A stretch of 59,334 nt of DNA from Aquibacillus koreensis (GTDB lineage: Bacteria; Bacillota; Bacilli; Bacillales; Amphibacillaceae): positions 1 through 59,334 of the forward strand of contig NZ_JAOALK010000057.1 in assembly GCF_025154055.1 (NCBI RefSeq), written 5' to 3'. The notes below the pieces were generated by a model. It had not been told where the DNA came from and searched no databases. It saw nothing but the letters and a program-made list of their open reading frames with translations. Below, piece after piece: positions 17,279-25,476 of this stretch. A program made the position numbers and the translations under genes. How positions within the stretch are numbered: position 1 is the first letter of the stretch; every line of letters starts with the position of its first letter.

Positions 17279-18061
17279 TTAATTAACGATAAGACTTTGA
17301 TATTTTTCTTTCATGATCGATTGTAACGATTCCATTGGTATTGAGAAAGTCGGTTGTCCCATATAGCCTGGTGCGATCTCATATTGTGCAAAAGCAACGA
17401 CTAAATTACCGTTTTCTATATAAAAAGGTTGATCTTCTGAAATAGATTGAAAAGCATTATCCCCAACATAAGCTTCATTTGGATGGAAATAACTACCTTC
17501 ACCTGCTGCTTCTTGTTTTTTGATTTGCTTCAGAATACTCGTATTAATCACTTCTTTATAATTGCTACCTTCTTTGAATAAGTCGGATAGCTTGATTGTT
17601 TTATTTTCGTCTATAAGAATGTTGTAATAATCCGTATTCGTCATGCCATGAGCACCACCAGTATATTCATAGGTGGATACTAGAAATGATAAAATCTCAT
17701 GTGTGTTTTTCACTTGATAATCAACCTTTAGCTCATATGGTATGAACTCTCTGCCTTGTTCATCCGCTAATTTTTCCCCCTCATTTGCCATGTGCATTAC
17801 CTTAACTTTTGTAAGTAAAGCTTGCTTTACTATTCCTTTGTTAATCTCATCTTGAAAGGCTTCATCAGACAAACCACTTATAGTTGGTAGACGCAGTTCT
17901 AATTTAAGTACATCCGTCTGTTCATTTATAGTGTTTGATTGAATGGTAACCTCACTTTTCTCTTCTGAATTATTTAGAAACTGATTTGACTTACTCATAA
18001 CAGAGACCTGTGGATTATACAATTGTAGACTAATAATGCCAATTAGAAATAGAATACGCAC
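17279..18061 (-). CDS. Exported DUF4163/DUF3298 domain protein (RsiV-like)
   Basis: A 260-residue protein. An N-terminal hydrophobic stretch (residues 1-14) serves as a short signal or anchor. The following region matches DUF4163 (strands LKLELRLPTISGLSDEAF, then FIPYELKVDYQVKNTHEILSF, YEYTGGAHGMTNTDYYNI) and DUF3298 (ENKTIKLSDLFKEGSNYKEVI, ending IAPGYMGQPTFSIPMESL). This pair forms the extracellular part of the anti-sigma factor RsiV and of deacetylase PdaC. Here there is no cytoplasmic anti-sigma helix and no sigma gene nearby, so it is not an anti-sigma factor. Transcribed alone. Confidence 0.8.
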   Translation of the reverse strand: MRILFLIGIISLQLYNPQVSVMSKSNQFLNNSEEKSEVTIQSNTINEQTDVLKLELRLPTISGLSDEAFQDEINKGIVKQALLTKVKVMHMANEGEKLADEQGREFIPYELKVDYQVKNTHEILSFLVSTYEYTGGAHGMTNTDYYNILIDENKTIKLSDLFKEGSNYKEVINTSILKQIKKQEAAGEGSYFHPNEAYVGDNAFQSISEDQPFYIENGNLVVAFAQYEIAPGYMGQPTFSIPMESLQSIMKEKYQSLIVN

Positions 18062-18159
18062 ATTCTTTCCTCCTTACATTGTTTGCGCAATAGTATGCCC
18101 ATTTTTCACTAAACGACTCTTTACTTTATAAAGGAACAAAACGACATTATTAATAACGA

Positions 18160-18203
18160 AAAAAATCCATTTAACAGTTCACACCGTTAAATGGGATTTT
18201 TTA
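18160..18203 (-). terminator. Terminator after the GNAT gene
   Basis: AAAAAATCC and CATTTAAC pair with GTTAAATG and GGATTTTTT. It is symmetrical and may also work on the plus strand. Confidence 0.85.
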
Positions 18204-18205
18204 TA

Positions 18206-18799
18206 CTACTTCCGCTTCCATTCACTTTTTAAAATGCCCATTATAATGGTGTCATGGAACTCACCATTATAATAAAGGTTTTGCCTAATGGTACCTTCCT
18301 GTTTAAACCCTACCTTTTCATACGCGCGTTTTGCACGTTCATTATAGGAATAGACCTCTAATCCAATTCGATTCAAATTTAATACGTTAAAGCCATGGGC
18401 AATCAATAATGAAAGTGCTTCTGTTCCGAACCCACTTCCCAGATAATCATTTTCAAATATAGCGATTCTTACTACCGCATGTTGATTATGGTGATCAATA
18501 TCAAGCATGGCAATATCACCAATCGGTTGATTATTCTCTTGCAAACAAATTAGCAGATCAATCCGACTACTATCAGTAGTAATTCGATCGAACCAATTCT
18601 GCACGCCTCGTCTCGTGAATACGACCTGTGATCCAGTCAATCTTCTTCCTTCCTGATCCCATAATGCTTTCGCATAAAATAAATCAAGATCTTCATTTTC
18701 GATGGGTCTTAAGTAGATACGTTCACTTTCTAAGAATTTTATATGATTTTGTCCTGTACTTTCCATCATATACCTCTTTTCAACTTTATTTTCTTTCAT
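18206..18799 (-). CDS. GNAT N-acetyltransferase (RimJ/RimL type)
   Basis: A 197-residue acetyltransferase. After about 20 variable residues it has IYLRPIENEDLDLFY, the usual RimJ/RimL opening. Acetyl-CoA binding is shown by IFENDYLGSGFGTEALSLLI near residue 130, followed by LEVYSYNERAKRAYEKVGF near 165. The acceptor may be a protein N terminus, a polyamine or an antibiotic. It is transcribed divergently from narK. Confidence 0.85.
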   Translation of the reverse strand: MKENKVEKRYMMESTGQNHIKFLESERIYLRPIENEDLDLFYAKALWDQEGRRLTGSQVVFTRRGVQNWFDRITTDSSRIDLLICLQENNQPIGDIAMLDIDHHNQHAVVRIAIFENDYLGSGFGTEALSLLIAHGFNVLNLNRIGLEVYSYNERAKRAYEKVGFKQEGTIRQNLYYNGEFHDTIIMGILKSEWKRK

Positions 18800-18909
18800 T
18801 TTAATACGTAATTCTTGGTAAGAGCTACTTTAAATGAATTTTCAAGTAACACACTTATAAATGAACAGATCGTGACAGACTTTTGACTATTATATGAACA
18901 AAATTATTC

Positions 18910-18925
18910 CGTGATTTGAATCACA
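18910..18925. promoter_or_regulatory. FNR/CRP-type box, distal
   Basis: CGTGATTTGAATCACA matches TGTGA-N6-TCACA at all but the first base. It lies 110 bases upstream of the GNAT start and about 195 bases before the predicted narK transcription start. Confidence 0.6.
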
Positions 18926-19069
18926 GTAACTTTCCCAATAGATTTATATACTTAACATTATCAAAGAGGAAACTGGACCCCCTGATTTACTTGCATTTCT
19001 TAGCATTATTGAAACTTTCATTTAGAAATAAATCCCATGTTTTTGTCGATTCCGTGAAAACCATTCAGG

Positions 19070-19113
19070 TGTGATAAACATCACACATCCAACACACTTT
19101 CAAAACTTATAAT
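19070..19113 (+). promoter_or_regulatory. FNR-dependent promoter of narK
   Basis: A perfect TGTGA-N6-TCACA box (TGTGATAAACATCACA, 19070-19085) precedes a TATAAT at 19108-19113. The box centre lies close to 41.5 bases before the expected transcription start near 19119-19120, the standard class II FNR geometry, and no good -35 hexamer is needed or seen. This implies activation under oxygen limitation. The leader of about 124 bases runs to the narK start. Confidence 0.8.
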
Positions 19114-19243
19114 TTACTTAAGTAAAGAAAGTGACTTAGTTGATTAAAACACTCAGTTAACCAATCCCTCGTATTCCAATAACCCAACCTATACAGGGAT
19201 CTTTCAATCTCAAAGAAAAAAATGGAAAGCACAGGAGGTCAAT

Positions 19244-20551
19244 ATGATGGCTCGGATTAAAGAATGGAATCCAGAAAACGATCAATTCTGGAATGAAGAA
19301 GGAAAAAAACACGCAAAACGAAATCTCTGGATTTCAGTGTTCGCACTCATGCTTGCGTTTATTGTATGGCAAATTTGGTCAGTAACTGCTGTCCGCTTGA
19401 ATGATGTGGGCTTTAATTTTACTAAAGATGAACTATTTACTTTAGCTGCCTTGCCAGGGTTAGTAGGTGCTACTGCTAGAATCTTTTTCACCTTCATGCC
19501 TGGCATAGTTGGTGGTCGGAATTGGACAGTATTTAGTACAGCATTTTTACTTGTACCCGCAATTGGGATTGGGGTTGCTGTACAAAACCCTGAAACATCC
19601 TTTACAACAATGGCAATCTTAGCAGCACTATGTGGATTTGGTGGAGGTAACTTCTCTTCATCAATGGCAAATATCAGTCCTTTCTTCCCTAAAAAGGAAA
19701 AAGGAACGGCAAATGGTATTAACGCTGGTTTAGGTAACTTAGGTGTTAGTGTCGTTCAATTCGTTACACCTCTAATTATCGGTGTATCATGGATCGGTGC
19801 AATGACTGGAGGAGCGCAAGTTTTACCAGACGGTTCTGAAGTGTTTATTCAAAACGCTGCTTTTGTATGGGTTGTACCTATTATTATCATGACAATCGTT
19901 GCTTTCTTTGGAATGGATAACCTACCAGGTGCAAAACAATCATTTAAAGAACAATCAGCTATTTTCAAAGAAAAACATATGTGGATTATGGCTTGGTTAT
20001 ATACGATGTGTTTCGGATCTTTCATCGGATTTGCAGCTGCATTTCCACTAGTAATTAATAACTCTTTCCCAGATTCAGGTGGTGCTGCATTAGCATTCCT
20101 TGGACCACTAATTGGTGCTGGTGTTCGTCCTCTAGGGGGATGGCTCTCGGATAAAGTTGGTAGCGGAGCAACAGTAACTTTTTGGGATACAATCTTAATG
20201 ATTGTTGCTACATTAGGTGTTATTTATTTCTTGAATATTAATAGCTTCGTCGGATTTTTAATTATGTTTATTATCCTATTCTTTGCTACTGGGATTGCAA
20301 ACGGGTCTACATTCAGAATGGTACCATTTATCTTTGTCGATAAAAAAGCTAAACTTGCAGCTCCAGTACTAGGATTTATTGCAGCAATCGCTGCCTACGG
20401 TGCTTTCTTAATTCCAAAGGTGTTTGGTTGGTCGATTAGCACAACAGGAACTGCACATACTGCACTTTATCTATTCTTAGCTTATTACATTATAAGTTTA
20501 GCAGTTTGCTGGTTCTATTACTCTAGAAAAAATGCAGAAATTAAATGTTAA
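19244..20551 (+). CDS. narK: Nitrate/nitrite transporter, MFS NarK type
   Basis: A 435-residue major facilitator protein with 12 predicted helices. The nitrate signature is clear: GFGGGNFSSSMANISPFFP near residue 128, followed by KGTANGINAGLGNLGVS near 150. A second copy-like motif, FFATGIANGSTFRMVPFIF, is near 345. It would import nitrate and/or export nitrite across the cytoplasmic membrane for anaerobic respiration. It uses the first of two ATGs after ACAGGAGGTCAAT. No nar or fnr genes are adjacent. The FNR-type promoter fits the role, and a strong terminator follows. Confidence 0.93.
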   Translation: MMARIKEWNPENDQFWNEEGKKHAKRNLWISVFALMLAFIVWQIWSVTAVRLNDVGFNFTKDELFTLAALPGLVGATARIFFTFMPGIVGGRNWTVFSTAFLLVPAIGIGVAVQNPETSFTTMAILAALCGFGGGNFSSSMANISPFFPKKEKGTANGINAGLGNLGVSVVQFVTPLIIGVSWIGAMTGGAQVLPDGSEVFIQNAAFVWVVPIIIMTIVAFFGMDNLPGAKQSFKEQSAIFKEKHMWIMAWLYTMCFGSFIGFAAAFPLVINNSFPDSGGAALAFLGPLIGAGVRPLGGWLSDKVGSGATVTFWDTILMIVATLGVIYFLNINSFVGFLIMFIILFFATGIANGSTFRMVPFIFVDKKAKLAAPVLGFIAAIAAYGAFLIPKVFGWSISTTGTAHTALYLFLAYYIISLAVCWFYYSRKNAEIKC

Positions 20552-20562
20552 GACCTCTTATA

Positions 20563-20598
20563 AACAAGGTGCCCTAATTCAGGGAACCTTGTTTTTTA
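20563..20598 (+). terminator. Terminator of narK
   Basis: AACAAGGT and GCCCT pair with AGGG and ACCTTGTT, followed by TTTTTT. Confidence 0.9.
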
Positions 20599-20605
20599 TA
20601 TCGAT

Positions 20606-20947
20606 TCACTTAGCGATCCTTAAGACCTGTTTAATCTTTCTAACATGTTCGCTAAATTGTTTCCTCATCATCAATAATGATGCAACAAGTAAAATTTCAC
20701 TGAGAAGAAGTAAACATATACCAAAGAATAGACCATCGAAGAACAATCGTGTACTTATTCCATTTGAATAAAGGAACCATGCGAATATTGCTGAAACACC
20801 AAAAAATAATTGGATCATCATTGCAGCAAACACATTAGATTCAAATAAACCAGTTCGTTTAATCATATATCGAGCTGTAATAAAGCTAATAAAAAATGCT
20901 AAAATCATAAATAAGATGGACATAAAAATAAGCATATTTGTTCCCAT
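20606..20947 (-). CDS. Hypothetical membrane protein, four helices
   Basis: A 113-residue protein with hydrophobic segments near residues 5-22, 40-60, 70-92 and a basic C-terminal tail. A conserved-looking ARYMIKRTGLFES segment follows helix one. I do not recognise the family. It is convergent with narK and has an AGGAGG ribosome site. Confidence 0.6.
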   Translation of the reverse strand: MGTNMLIFMSILFMILAFFISFITARYMIKRTGLFESNVFAAMMIQLFFGVSAIFAWFLYSNGISTRLFFDGLFFGICLLLLSEILLVASLLMMRKQFSEHVRKIKQVLRIAK

Positions 20948-21045
20948 ATATATTTACCTCCTCCTTGTTATCCAATTTTAATTCTATTAAAAATATATGA
21001 TTAAATAATGAGGCCTAGTACCCAAAAAGGATAAATTTTACATTT

Positions 21046-21336
21046 TTATTCTAAAATGGTGTTTTGAAGGAGACCATGAATGAGCACAGTTACTATGATA
21101 GACCCCAGGAAGATCACAACTGCAGTTCCCCATTTCTTCTTTTGATCGCTAGGAATGATTACTATATTTAAGATAAAAAACATTACGAGTGCAACACTAA
21201 TCGACCCCATACCATACAAAAAGAAACTTCCCTGTTGTCCCCATGCTTGAAACATTCCCCATACATAGCCAAAGAAACCTCCAATACCTAGGAGAACATT
21301 CCCCAGAATCCAGAAAATTTTCTTTATACTAGTCAT
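21046..21336 (-). CDS. Hypothetical membrane protein, three helices
   Basis: A 96-residue protein with three hydrophobic segments (residues ~7-28, ~38-62, ~70-90). The first is Gly-rich (NVLLGIGGFFGYVWGMF). No family is recognised. It lies in the same direction as the 113-residue gene but is separated by about 100 bases. Confidence 0.6.
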   Translation of the reverse strand: MTSIKKIFWILGNVLLGIGGFFGYVWGMFQAWGQQGSFFLYGMGSISVALVMFFILNIVIIPSDQKKKWGTAVVIFLGSIIVTVLIHGLLQNTILE

Positions 21337-21554
21337 GATCAGTCACTCCTTTTGTACTAACTTGTACATAATTACGATTCCCTAAATCTACGTAAAGAAA
21401 ACGAGATAACATACCTTACTTTATTACATGTTTTTTTGGTTATTTCCAGGGAATTAGTCATTATAATAGACGAGTTACATATCTAGAAAAGGTGCTTTCC
21501 TTTCTAAACATGTATCTTATTAAAAATCACTCATAGATTAGTTTATATTTTTCA

Positions 21555-21584
21555 AACAAACCGAAACTTATATACCATAATATA
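21555..21584 (+). promoter_or_regulatory. Possible SigK-type promoter of the SR-rich gene
   Basis: AACA at 21555-21558 and CATAATATA at 21576-21584, 17 bases apart, resemble the mother-cell SigK pattern (mACm, CATAnnnTA). AT-rich sequence makes chance matches common. Confidence 0.35.
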
Positions 21585-21625
21585 CGTATATAGTTATACC
21601 AGAAGAATGAAAGGAGTTTTGAAGA

Positions 21626-21823
21626 ATGATAGACAAATTCTTAAAAAAAGTAATGAATCACAGTGGAAGTAGTAGTAAGAAAAAATACCGCAGGCAGCAT
21701 TTTAGTAGCTCAAGTGATCGTTATTATCGCCGTCATAAACACAGTAGTAGTGATCAGAAGCACCGATCACCATTTCATGGCAGTCATCGCTATAAACGAA
21801 AAGGATACCATAGCAGTAGCTAG
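21626..21823 (+). CDS. Ser/Arg/Lys/His-rich low-complexity mini-protein
   Basis: A 65-residue, very basic protein. After a short amphipathic start (MIDKFLKKVMNH), the rest is Ser clusters (SGSSS, SSSS, SSS, SSS) alternating with Arg/Lys/His/Tyr clusters (KKKYRR, RYYRRHKH, HRYKRKGYH). No folded domain is expected. The composition recalls the phospho-acceptor region of spore coat protein CotG, although this protein is much shorter and has no regular repeat unit. The ribosome site AAAGGAG is good. It converges on a eukaryotic-type kinase gene only five bases away, so it is a candidate kinase substrate. The gene model is convincing; the role is inference. Confidence 0.75.
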   Translation: MIDKFLKKVMNHSGSSSKKKYRRQHFSSSSDRYYRRHKHSSSDQKHRSPFHGSHRYKRKGYHSSS

Positions 21824-21828
21824 CATTA

Positions 21829-22599
21829 TTAATCCAATAGTTCTATTGCTTGTTCAATATCTACTGTAATATCTCTACAAAATGAATAAGGTTGTTCGAT
21901 GCCGAGTAAACGTTTTAATAGGTGAATCGTTTTCGGATGAAGCGATAATTCTTCTGTCCAAGGACGTCTCTTTTTAATATCCTTTTTATAATTGGAGTAC
22001 AGTAAAAATAGCAAAAAGTCACCTATGTCATAAAAATCCTCTCTAAACAGATCAACCTTATTTTCATTGCTTACTCGTATAGCTAGACCAAAGTCAATAA
22101 GATTTACTTTTCCCTCCGTCAAAATCACATTTGGGATTCGAATGTCTCCATGACATATTCCTTTCCTATGAATATAGTCTAAAATATTCACTAATTCTTT
22201 TACTAAAGTTAAGGAATATTTCTCGCTAAACTGCTCTCTCTCTTCAAATAGCTTATCTTCTAAGTTTTTTCCATTAATATATTCCATGCTAAAAAACAGG
22301 AAGTCTTGTTGCACAAAACATTCCATCAAAGTTGGGATATTTGGATGATTCAACTGTCCAAGAATCTCAGTTTCCTTTCGATACACCTCAGCAATCCTTT
22401 TTTTCCTTTTACTCCTCGTCATTTGTTTAACCACACATACTTTTCCTTCTTCAACTTGTTCACAAAGGTAGGAGATTCCATAGCTACCTACTCCAAGCAA
22501 ATCGTTAACCTGATAGCGTTCATTAATAAATGTGCCTTTTTTAAAGAACCGGTCAATCATAAGTCGGTAACTTCTTTTTATTGCTCTACATAAGTTCAT
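21829..22599 (-). CDS. Eukaryotic-type Ser/Thr protein kinase
   Basis: A 256-residue soluble kinase comprising only the catalytic domain. The Gly loop is GVGSYG (36-41), the ATP-anchoring Lys is K58 in CVVK, and the partner Glu is probably E76. The catalytic loop is HGDIRIPN (150-157), with HGD replacing HRD but keeping D152 and N157, and DFG is at 169-171. The domain looks catalytically complete. There is no transmembrane or PASTA part, unlike PrkC. The ATG at 22599 has CGGAG eight bases upstream. It faces the SR-rich gene tail to tail, which suggests a kinase-substrate pair. Confidence 0.85.
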   Translation of the reverse strand: MNLCRAIKRSYRLMIDRFFKKGTFINERYQVNDLLGVGSYGISYLCEQVEEGKVCVVKQMTRSKRKKRIAEVYRKETEILGQLNHPNIPTLMECFVQQDFLFFSMEYINGKNLEDKLFEEREQFSEKYSLTLVKELVNILDYIHRKGICHGDIRIPNVILTEGKVNLIDFGLAIRVSNENKVDLFREDFYDIGDFLLFLLYSNYKKDIKKRRPWTEELSLHPKTIHLLKRLLGIEQPYSFCRDITVDIEQAIELLD

Positions 22600-22728
22600 A
22601 TATACAACTCCGTTAATATAATTATTGATAGGTTATTTGTTCATTGTTAAATTGGGGTGAATATACTTTTCTGTTCTTCTACTAATCATTTGCAAAATCC
22701 TGCATTCAATTAAAAAGGTACGAAAGAA

Positions 22729-22757
22729 GGCGTAAACCTTTAAGTAGATTTACGCCT
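22729..22757 (-). terminator. Hairpin after the S66 peptidase gene
   Basis: GGCGTAAA and TTTACGCC form an eight-base stem just past the peptidase stop, followed by a weak T-rich stretch on the minus strand. Confidence 0.45.
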
Positions 22758-22776
22758 CCATAAATAGAATATAGCA

Positions 22777-23808
22777 TTACACTACGCCATTCTCTAGAAT
22801 TGAGAAAATTTTGTTCTCACAATTTATTTGCGCTTTTGCGCCATAAGGTAAAATACTCTTAGGTTCCGTATGGCCAAAATTCATATTATACAATATCGGA
22901 AGTTCTTCTAAACTATACTCCTTCATAACCTTTAAGATTGCTTGCTTATATTCATCATAATACGTTTCATCTTGTGGTTTTCCAAAAACAATTCCCTTTG
23001 ATTCTTGTAAAATACCTTGGGCCGCATAATTACGTAACCAATACGTAATCATACTCGGATCTGGCTTTTCCTCCGAAGTTTCAAAAAATAGAATAGCATT
23101 CTTCCAGTATTTTCGCTCTGGCCAAAGTACTGTTTGCTTTGCAAATTCAAGCACTTCTATGTTACCACCAATTAATCGCCCTTCGACAATCCCTGTCCCC
23201 TGTAACAATTCATATCCACGATTCGGTTGTAGTTTCCTTTTCTTGTATTTATTTGATTCGATCCATTCTAAACGCTCACTAGTCCATGCATTTGCTGGTT
23301 GTATTTCTCCAATTACATTATTGGAGAAGAGTGTTCTTTTCACCATTTCAATCGTGTAGTTGTCCATTTCGATATTTTCTGCAAAGTCTGTTAAGATCGC
23401 AGGACCATAAAAAGATGAAATACCGGCCTTTAAACAAAACAAATGACTCATGGTTACATCAGAGTAACCCATGAAAATTTTTGGGTTATCTTTGATTGTA
23501 TTAAAATCAATGTATGGTAAAAGACGAATACTATCATCTCCACCGATATTAGCTATAATTGCCTTAATACTTGTGTCTTGGAAAGCTAACATTAAATCTT
23601 CAGCACGCGCCTTTGGGTTTTCATAAACATATGCTGAGCCTTTTAAACTGTTTGGCATAGTCACTACTTCGAGTCCAAACACTTCCTCTAGTCTTTTTAC
23701 ACCTTGCTCGTATCGCCACCTTATTTCCGGCTCACCTGCACCACCCCAGGAAGGGCTAACTGTAGCAATACGGTCTCCTTTTTTAAGCATATTTGGCTTT
23801 TTCAACAT
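22777..23808 (-). CDS. S66-family peptidase (LD-carboxypeptidase / MccF-like)
   Basis: A 343-residue cytoplasmic Ser peptidase. The nucleophile Ser lies in IFMGYSDVT near residue 117, preceded by NIGGDDSIRLLPYID near 87. The Glu is in FFETSEEKPDP near 247 and the His in NFGHTEPKSILPYG near 315. S66 enzymes cleave L,D-bonds of murein tetrapeptides or amide bonds of microcin C-type and other aminoacyl adducts; the extended form here resembles the MccF branch. The start ATG has no clear ribosome site. Instead a GGGACAAA-A-TTTGTCCC palindrome sits 8-24 bases upstream, so the start or expression control is uncertain. Confidence 0.8.
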   Translation of the reverse strand: MLKKPNMLKKGDRIATVSPSWGGAGEPEIRWRYEQGVKRLEEVFGLEVVTMPNSLKGSAYVYENPKARAEDLMLAFQDTSIKAIIANIGGDDSIRLLPYIDFNTIKDNPKIFMGYSDVTMSHLFCLKAGISSFYGPAILTDFAENIEMDNYTIEMVKRTLFSNNVIGEIQPANAWTSERLEWIESNKYKKRKLQPNRGYELLQGTGIVEGRLIGGNIEVLEFAKQTVLWPERKYWKNAILFFETSEEKPDPSMITYWLRNYAAQGILQESKGIVFGKPQDETYYDEYKQAILKVMKEYSLEELPILYNMNFGHTEPKSILPYGAKAQINCENKIFSILENGVV

Positions 23809-23815
23809 TCTGACA

Positions 23816-23832
23816 GGGACAAAATTTGTCCC
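23816..23832. repeat. GGGACAAA/TTTGTCCC palindrome before the peptidase start
   Basis: Eight-base arms around a single A, immediately upstream of the peptidase start codon. It may be an operator or a member of the short palindrome family. Confidence 0.5.
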
Positions 23833-23847
23833 GACACCTCCCCATAT

Positions 23848-24408
23848 CTACTCTAAATGAAAGCATTTCTTTATTTGGGACGCTACTTCATAAGCACTTA
23901 GATTTGTATTATTTATACGTAAATATTGATCCTTAACGATCTCACCCTCAATGGAATTTAATCGGTGCTTCTTCATCGTGTCTACCAAATTTCGCTCTGA
24001 TACCTCTACGTTTCTTTTGGTTGGTTTTTGGTCTAACCTGTTTGGCGTTTTGTTTCGCCATAACCTTTCGTCTATATCCGCCTCCAATTCAACCAATATA
24101 ACTTCTGCACCGTTAGCTTCAAATATGTTGCAGACATTTTCAACAAAATCCCAATCTGCTTGTTGATCAAATGCCCAAACATAAGTAAAGATCAAGCCAT
24201 ACTGGTCACTCTTAGCAACCGTTTTAAATATCTCTTCCCTAAACATATCAGATAACCGCCAAAGATCTGGACCAAATCCGAAGATAGGTTCAAGCATCTC
24301 AATTGTCATATGATTATGAAAAAGCTTTAGGTCTGTTATTTTTTCTAATTCACGTCCTACAGTCATTTTCCCGACAGCTTGCGGACCAAATAATAAAATG
24401 AATTTCAT
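23848..24408 (-). CDS. P-loop kinase-like protein
   Basis: A 186-residue nucleotide-binding protein of the shikimate/gluconate kinase-like AAA group. Walker A is LLFGPQAVGKMTVG at residues 5-18, followed by LFHNHMTIEMLEPIFG near 29. VILVELEADIDERLWRNKTPNRLDQKP near 103-129 resembles the lid region of small-molecule kinases. Its substrate is unknown. It lies upstream of the S66 peptidase on the same strand, 39 bases away, and could be cotranscribed. Confidence 0.7.
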   Translation of the reverse strand: MKFILLFGPQAVGKMTVGRELEKITDLKLFHNHMTIEMLEPIFGFGPDLWRLSDMFREEIFKTVAKSDQYGLIFTYVWAFDQQADWDFVENVCNIFEANGAEVILVELEADIDERLWRNKTPNRLDQKPTKRNVEVSERNLVDTMKKHRLNSIEGEIVKDQYLRINNTNLSAYEVASQIKKCFHLE

Positions 24409-24759
24409 AGCAATACCTCATCATTACATAATATTTCTATATTTTAACACAAAAGTTATTTGTATAATTCGTGAATAGATTTGTAACCTCCATGGCAAAA
24501 GGGAAATAATAATTTTTCCAGGAAAAAGCAAGTTCTTTTGATTACACCGACGAGCTTCTTGAACATGTACACACCAATTTATCAAGTGAAATCTATTTTT
24601 CCAAACTGGAAAAGTAGCTTTTTTACGACTACTTTATGAACATTATTTAACTATAGCAATGGATATTCTGCTCAACTCATACTAATTACATGAAAACCTC
24701 TCACACTGTATGGTATTTTATACAAGAACAAGAACAACTATATTATTGGAGTGAATTTA
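24409..24759. other. Gene-free divergent intergenic region with an orphan terminator-like hairpin
   Basis: About 350 bases between divergent genes. A plus-strand stem (CTATTTTTCCA and TGGAAAAGTAG, three-base loop) with a following CTTTTTT lies at about 24591-24626. No open frame precedes it. Upstream AT-rich sequence includes a TATAAT at about 24459. A short non-coding transcript is possible but unsupported. Confidence 0.35.
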
Positions 24760-25437
24760 ATGAGAAATACAGAAGAAATAAAAAAAGAAATAATTGAAGC
24801 GTTTTATTACAGACATTCTACCAAGGAATTCGATCCTGATAAAAAAATAGCAGATGACGATTTCCGTTTTATCTTGGAAACTGCGCGTTTATCACCTAGT
24901 TCGTTTGGGTTTGAACCGTGGCGTTTTGTTGTTGTTCAAAACAGTGACCTACGAAACAAGATAAAAAATTCATCTTGGGGTGCATATGGTAAATTACCGG
25001 ATGCTAGTCATTTCGTTATCATCTTAGCACGAACAAAGATGGACACGAAATATGATTCAACGTACTTAGACGAACACATTACTAATGTATCTCAGATTCC
25101 AGAAGAGTTTAAATCAAAATTTTTACAAAGAGTCGAAGAATTCCAACGGACTGACTTTACTTTACTTGAAGGCGACCGTCCTCTATTCGATTGGGCATCT
25201 AAGCAAACGTATATCCCTTTAGCGAACATGATGACTGCAGCTGCACAAATCGGCATAGATTCATGTCCTATTGAAGGATTTAATTTGGAAGAAATGAACA
25301 AGCTTCTAGATGAAGAGGGATTATTAGAAGATGGACATTTTGGTATTTCTGTCATGTGTGCTTTTGGATATCGGATAAAAGAACCTTTTCCAAAAACGAG
25401 AAGAGCATTTGAAGATGTCGTGAAATGGGTAGAATAA
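24760..25437 (+). CDS. Nitroreductase family NAD(P)H-dependent oxidoreductase
   Basis: A 225-residue flavoenzyme. The FMN-phosphate contact region is YYRHSTKEFDP near residue 15, ARLSPSSFGFEPWRFVVV near 45-62 is the NfsB-type core, and LANMMTAAAQIGIDSCPIEGF near 155 is the second flavin-binding block. The length fits FMN-dependent nitro- or quinone-reductases such as NfsB and YodC. It would reduce nitroaromatics or quinones with NAD(P)H. The ATG at 24760 is eight bases after GGAG. A GTG at 24751 overlaps that site and is not used. Confidence 0.88.
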   Translation: MRNTEEIKKEIIEAFYYRHSTKEFDPDKKIADDDFRFILETARLSPSSFGFEPWRFVVVQNSDLRNKIKNSSWGAYGKLPDASHFVIILARTKMDTKYDSTYLDEHITNVSQIPEEFKSKFLQRVEEFQRTDFTLLEGDRPLFDWASKQTYIPLANMMTAAAQIGIDSCPIEGFNLEEMNKLLDEEGLLEDGHFGISVMCAFGYRIKEPFPKTRRAFEDVVKWVE

Positions 25438-25476
25438 AAAGACTTGAGAGGGCCATGTTCCCTCTCAAGTCTTTTT
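25436..25476. terminator. Bidirectional terminator
   Basis: AAAAAGACTTGAGAGGG and CCCTCTCAAGTCTTTTT form a 17-bp stem that separates the convergent nitroreductase and GNAT genes. Confidence 0.95.

Noticed and set aside
17279-18061. Anti-sigma factor RsiV
   Set aside because: The DUF4163/DUF3298 part is present but there is no cytoplasmic anti-sigma segment and no sigma factor gene nearby.
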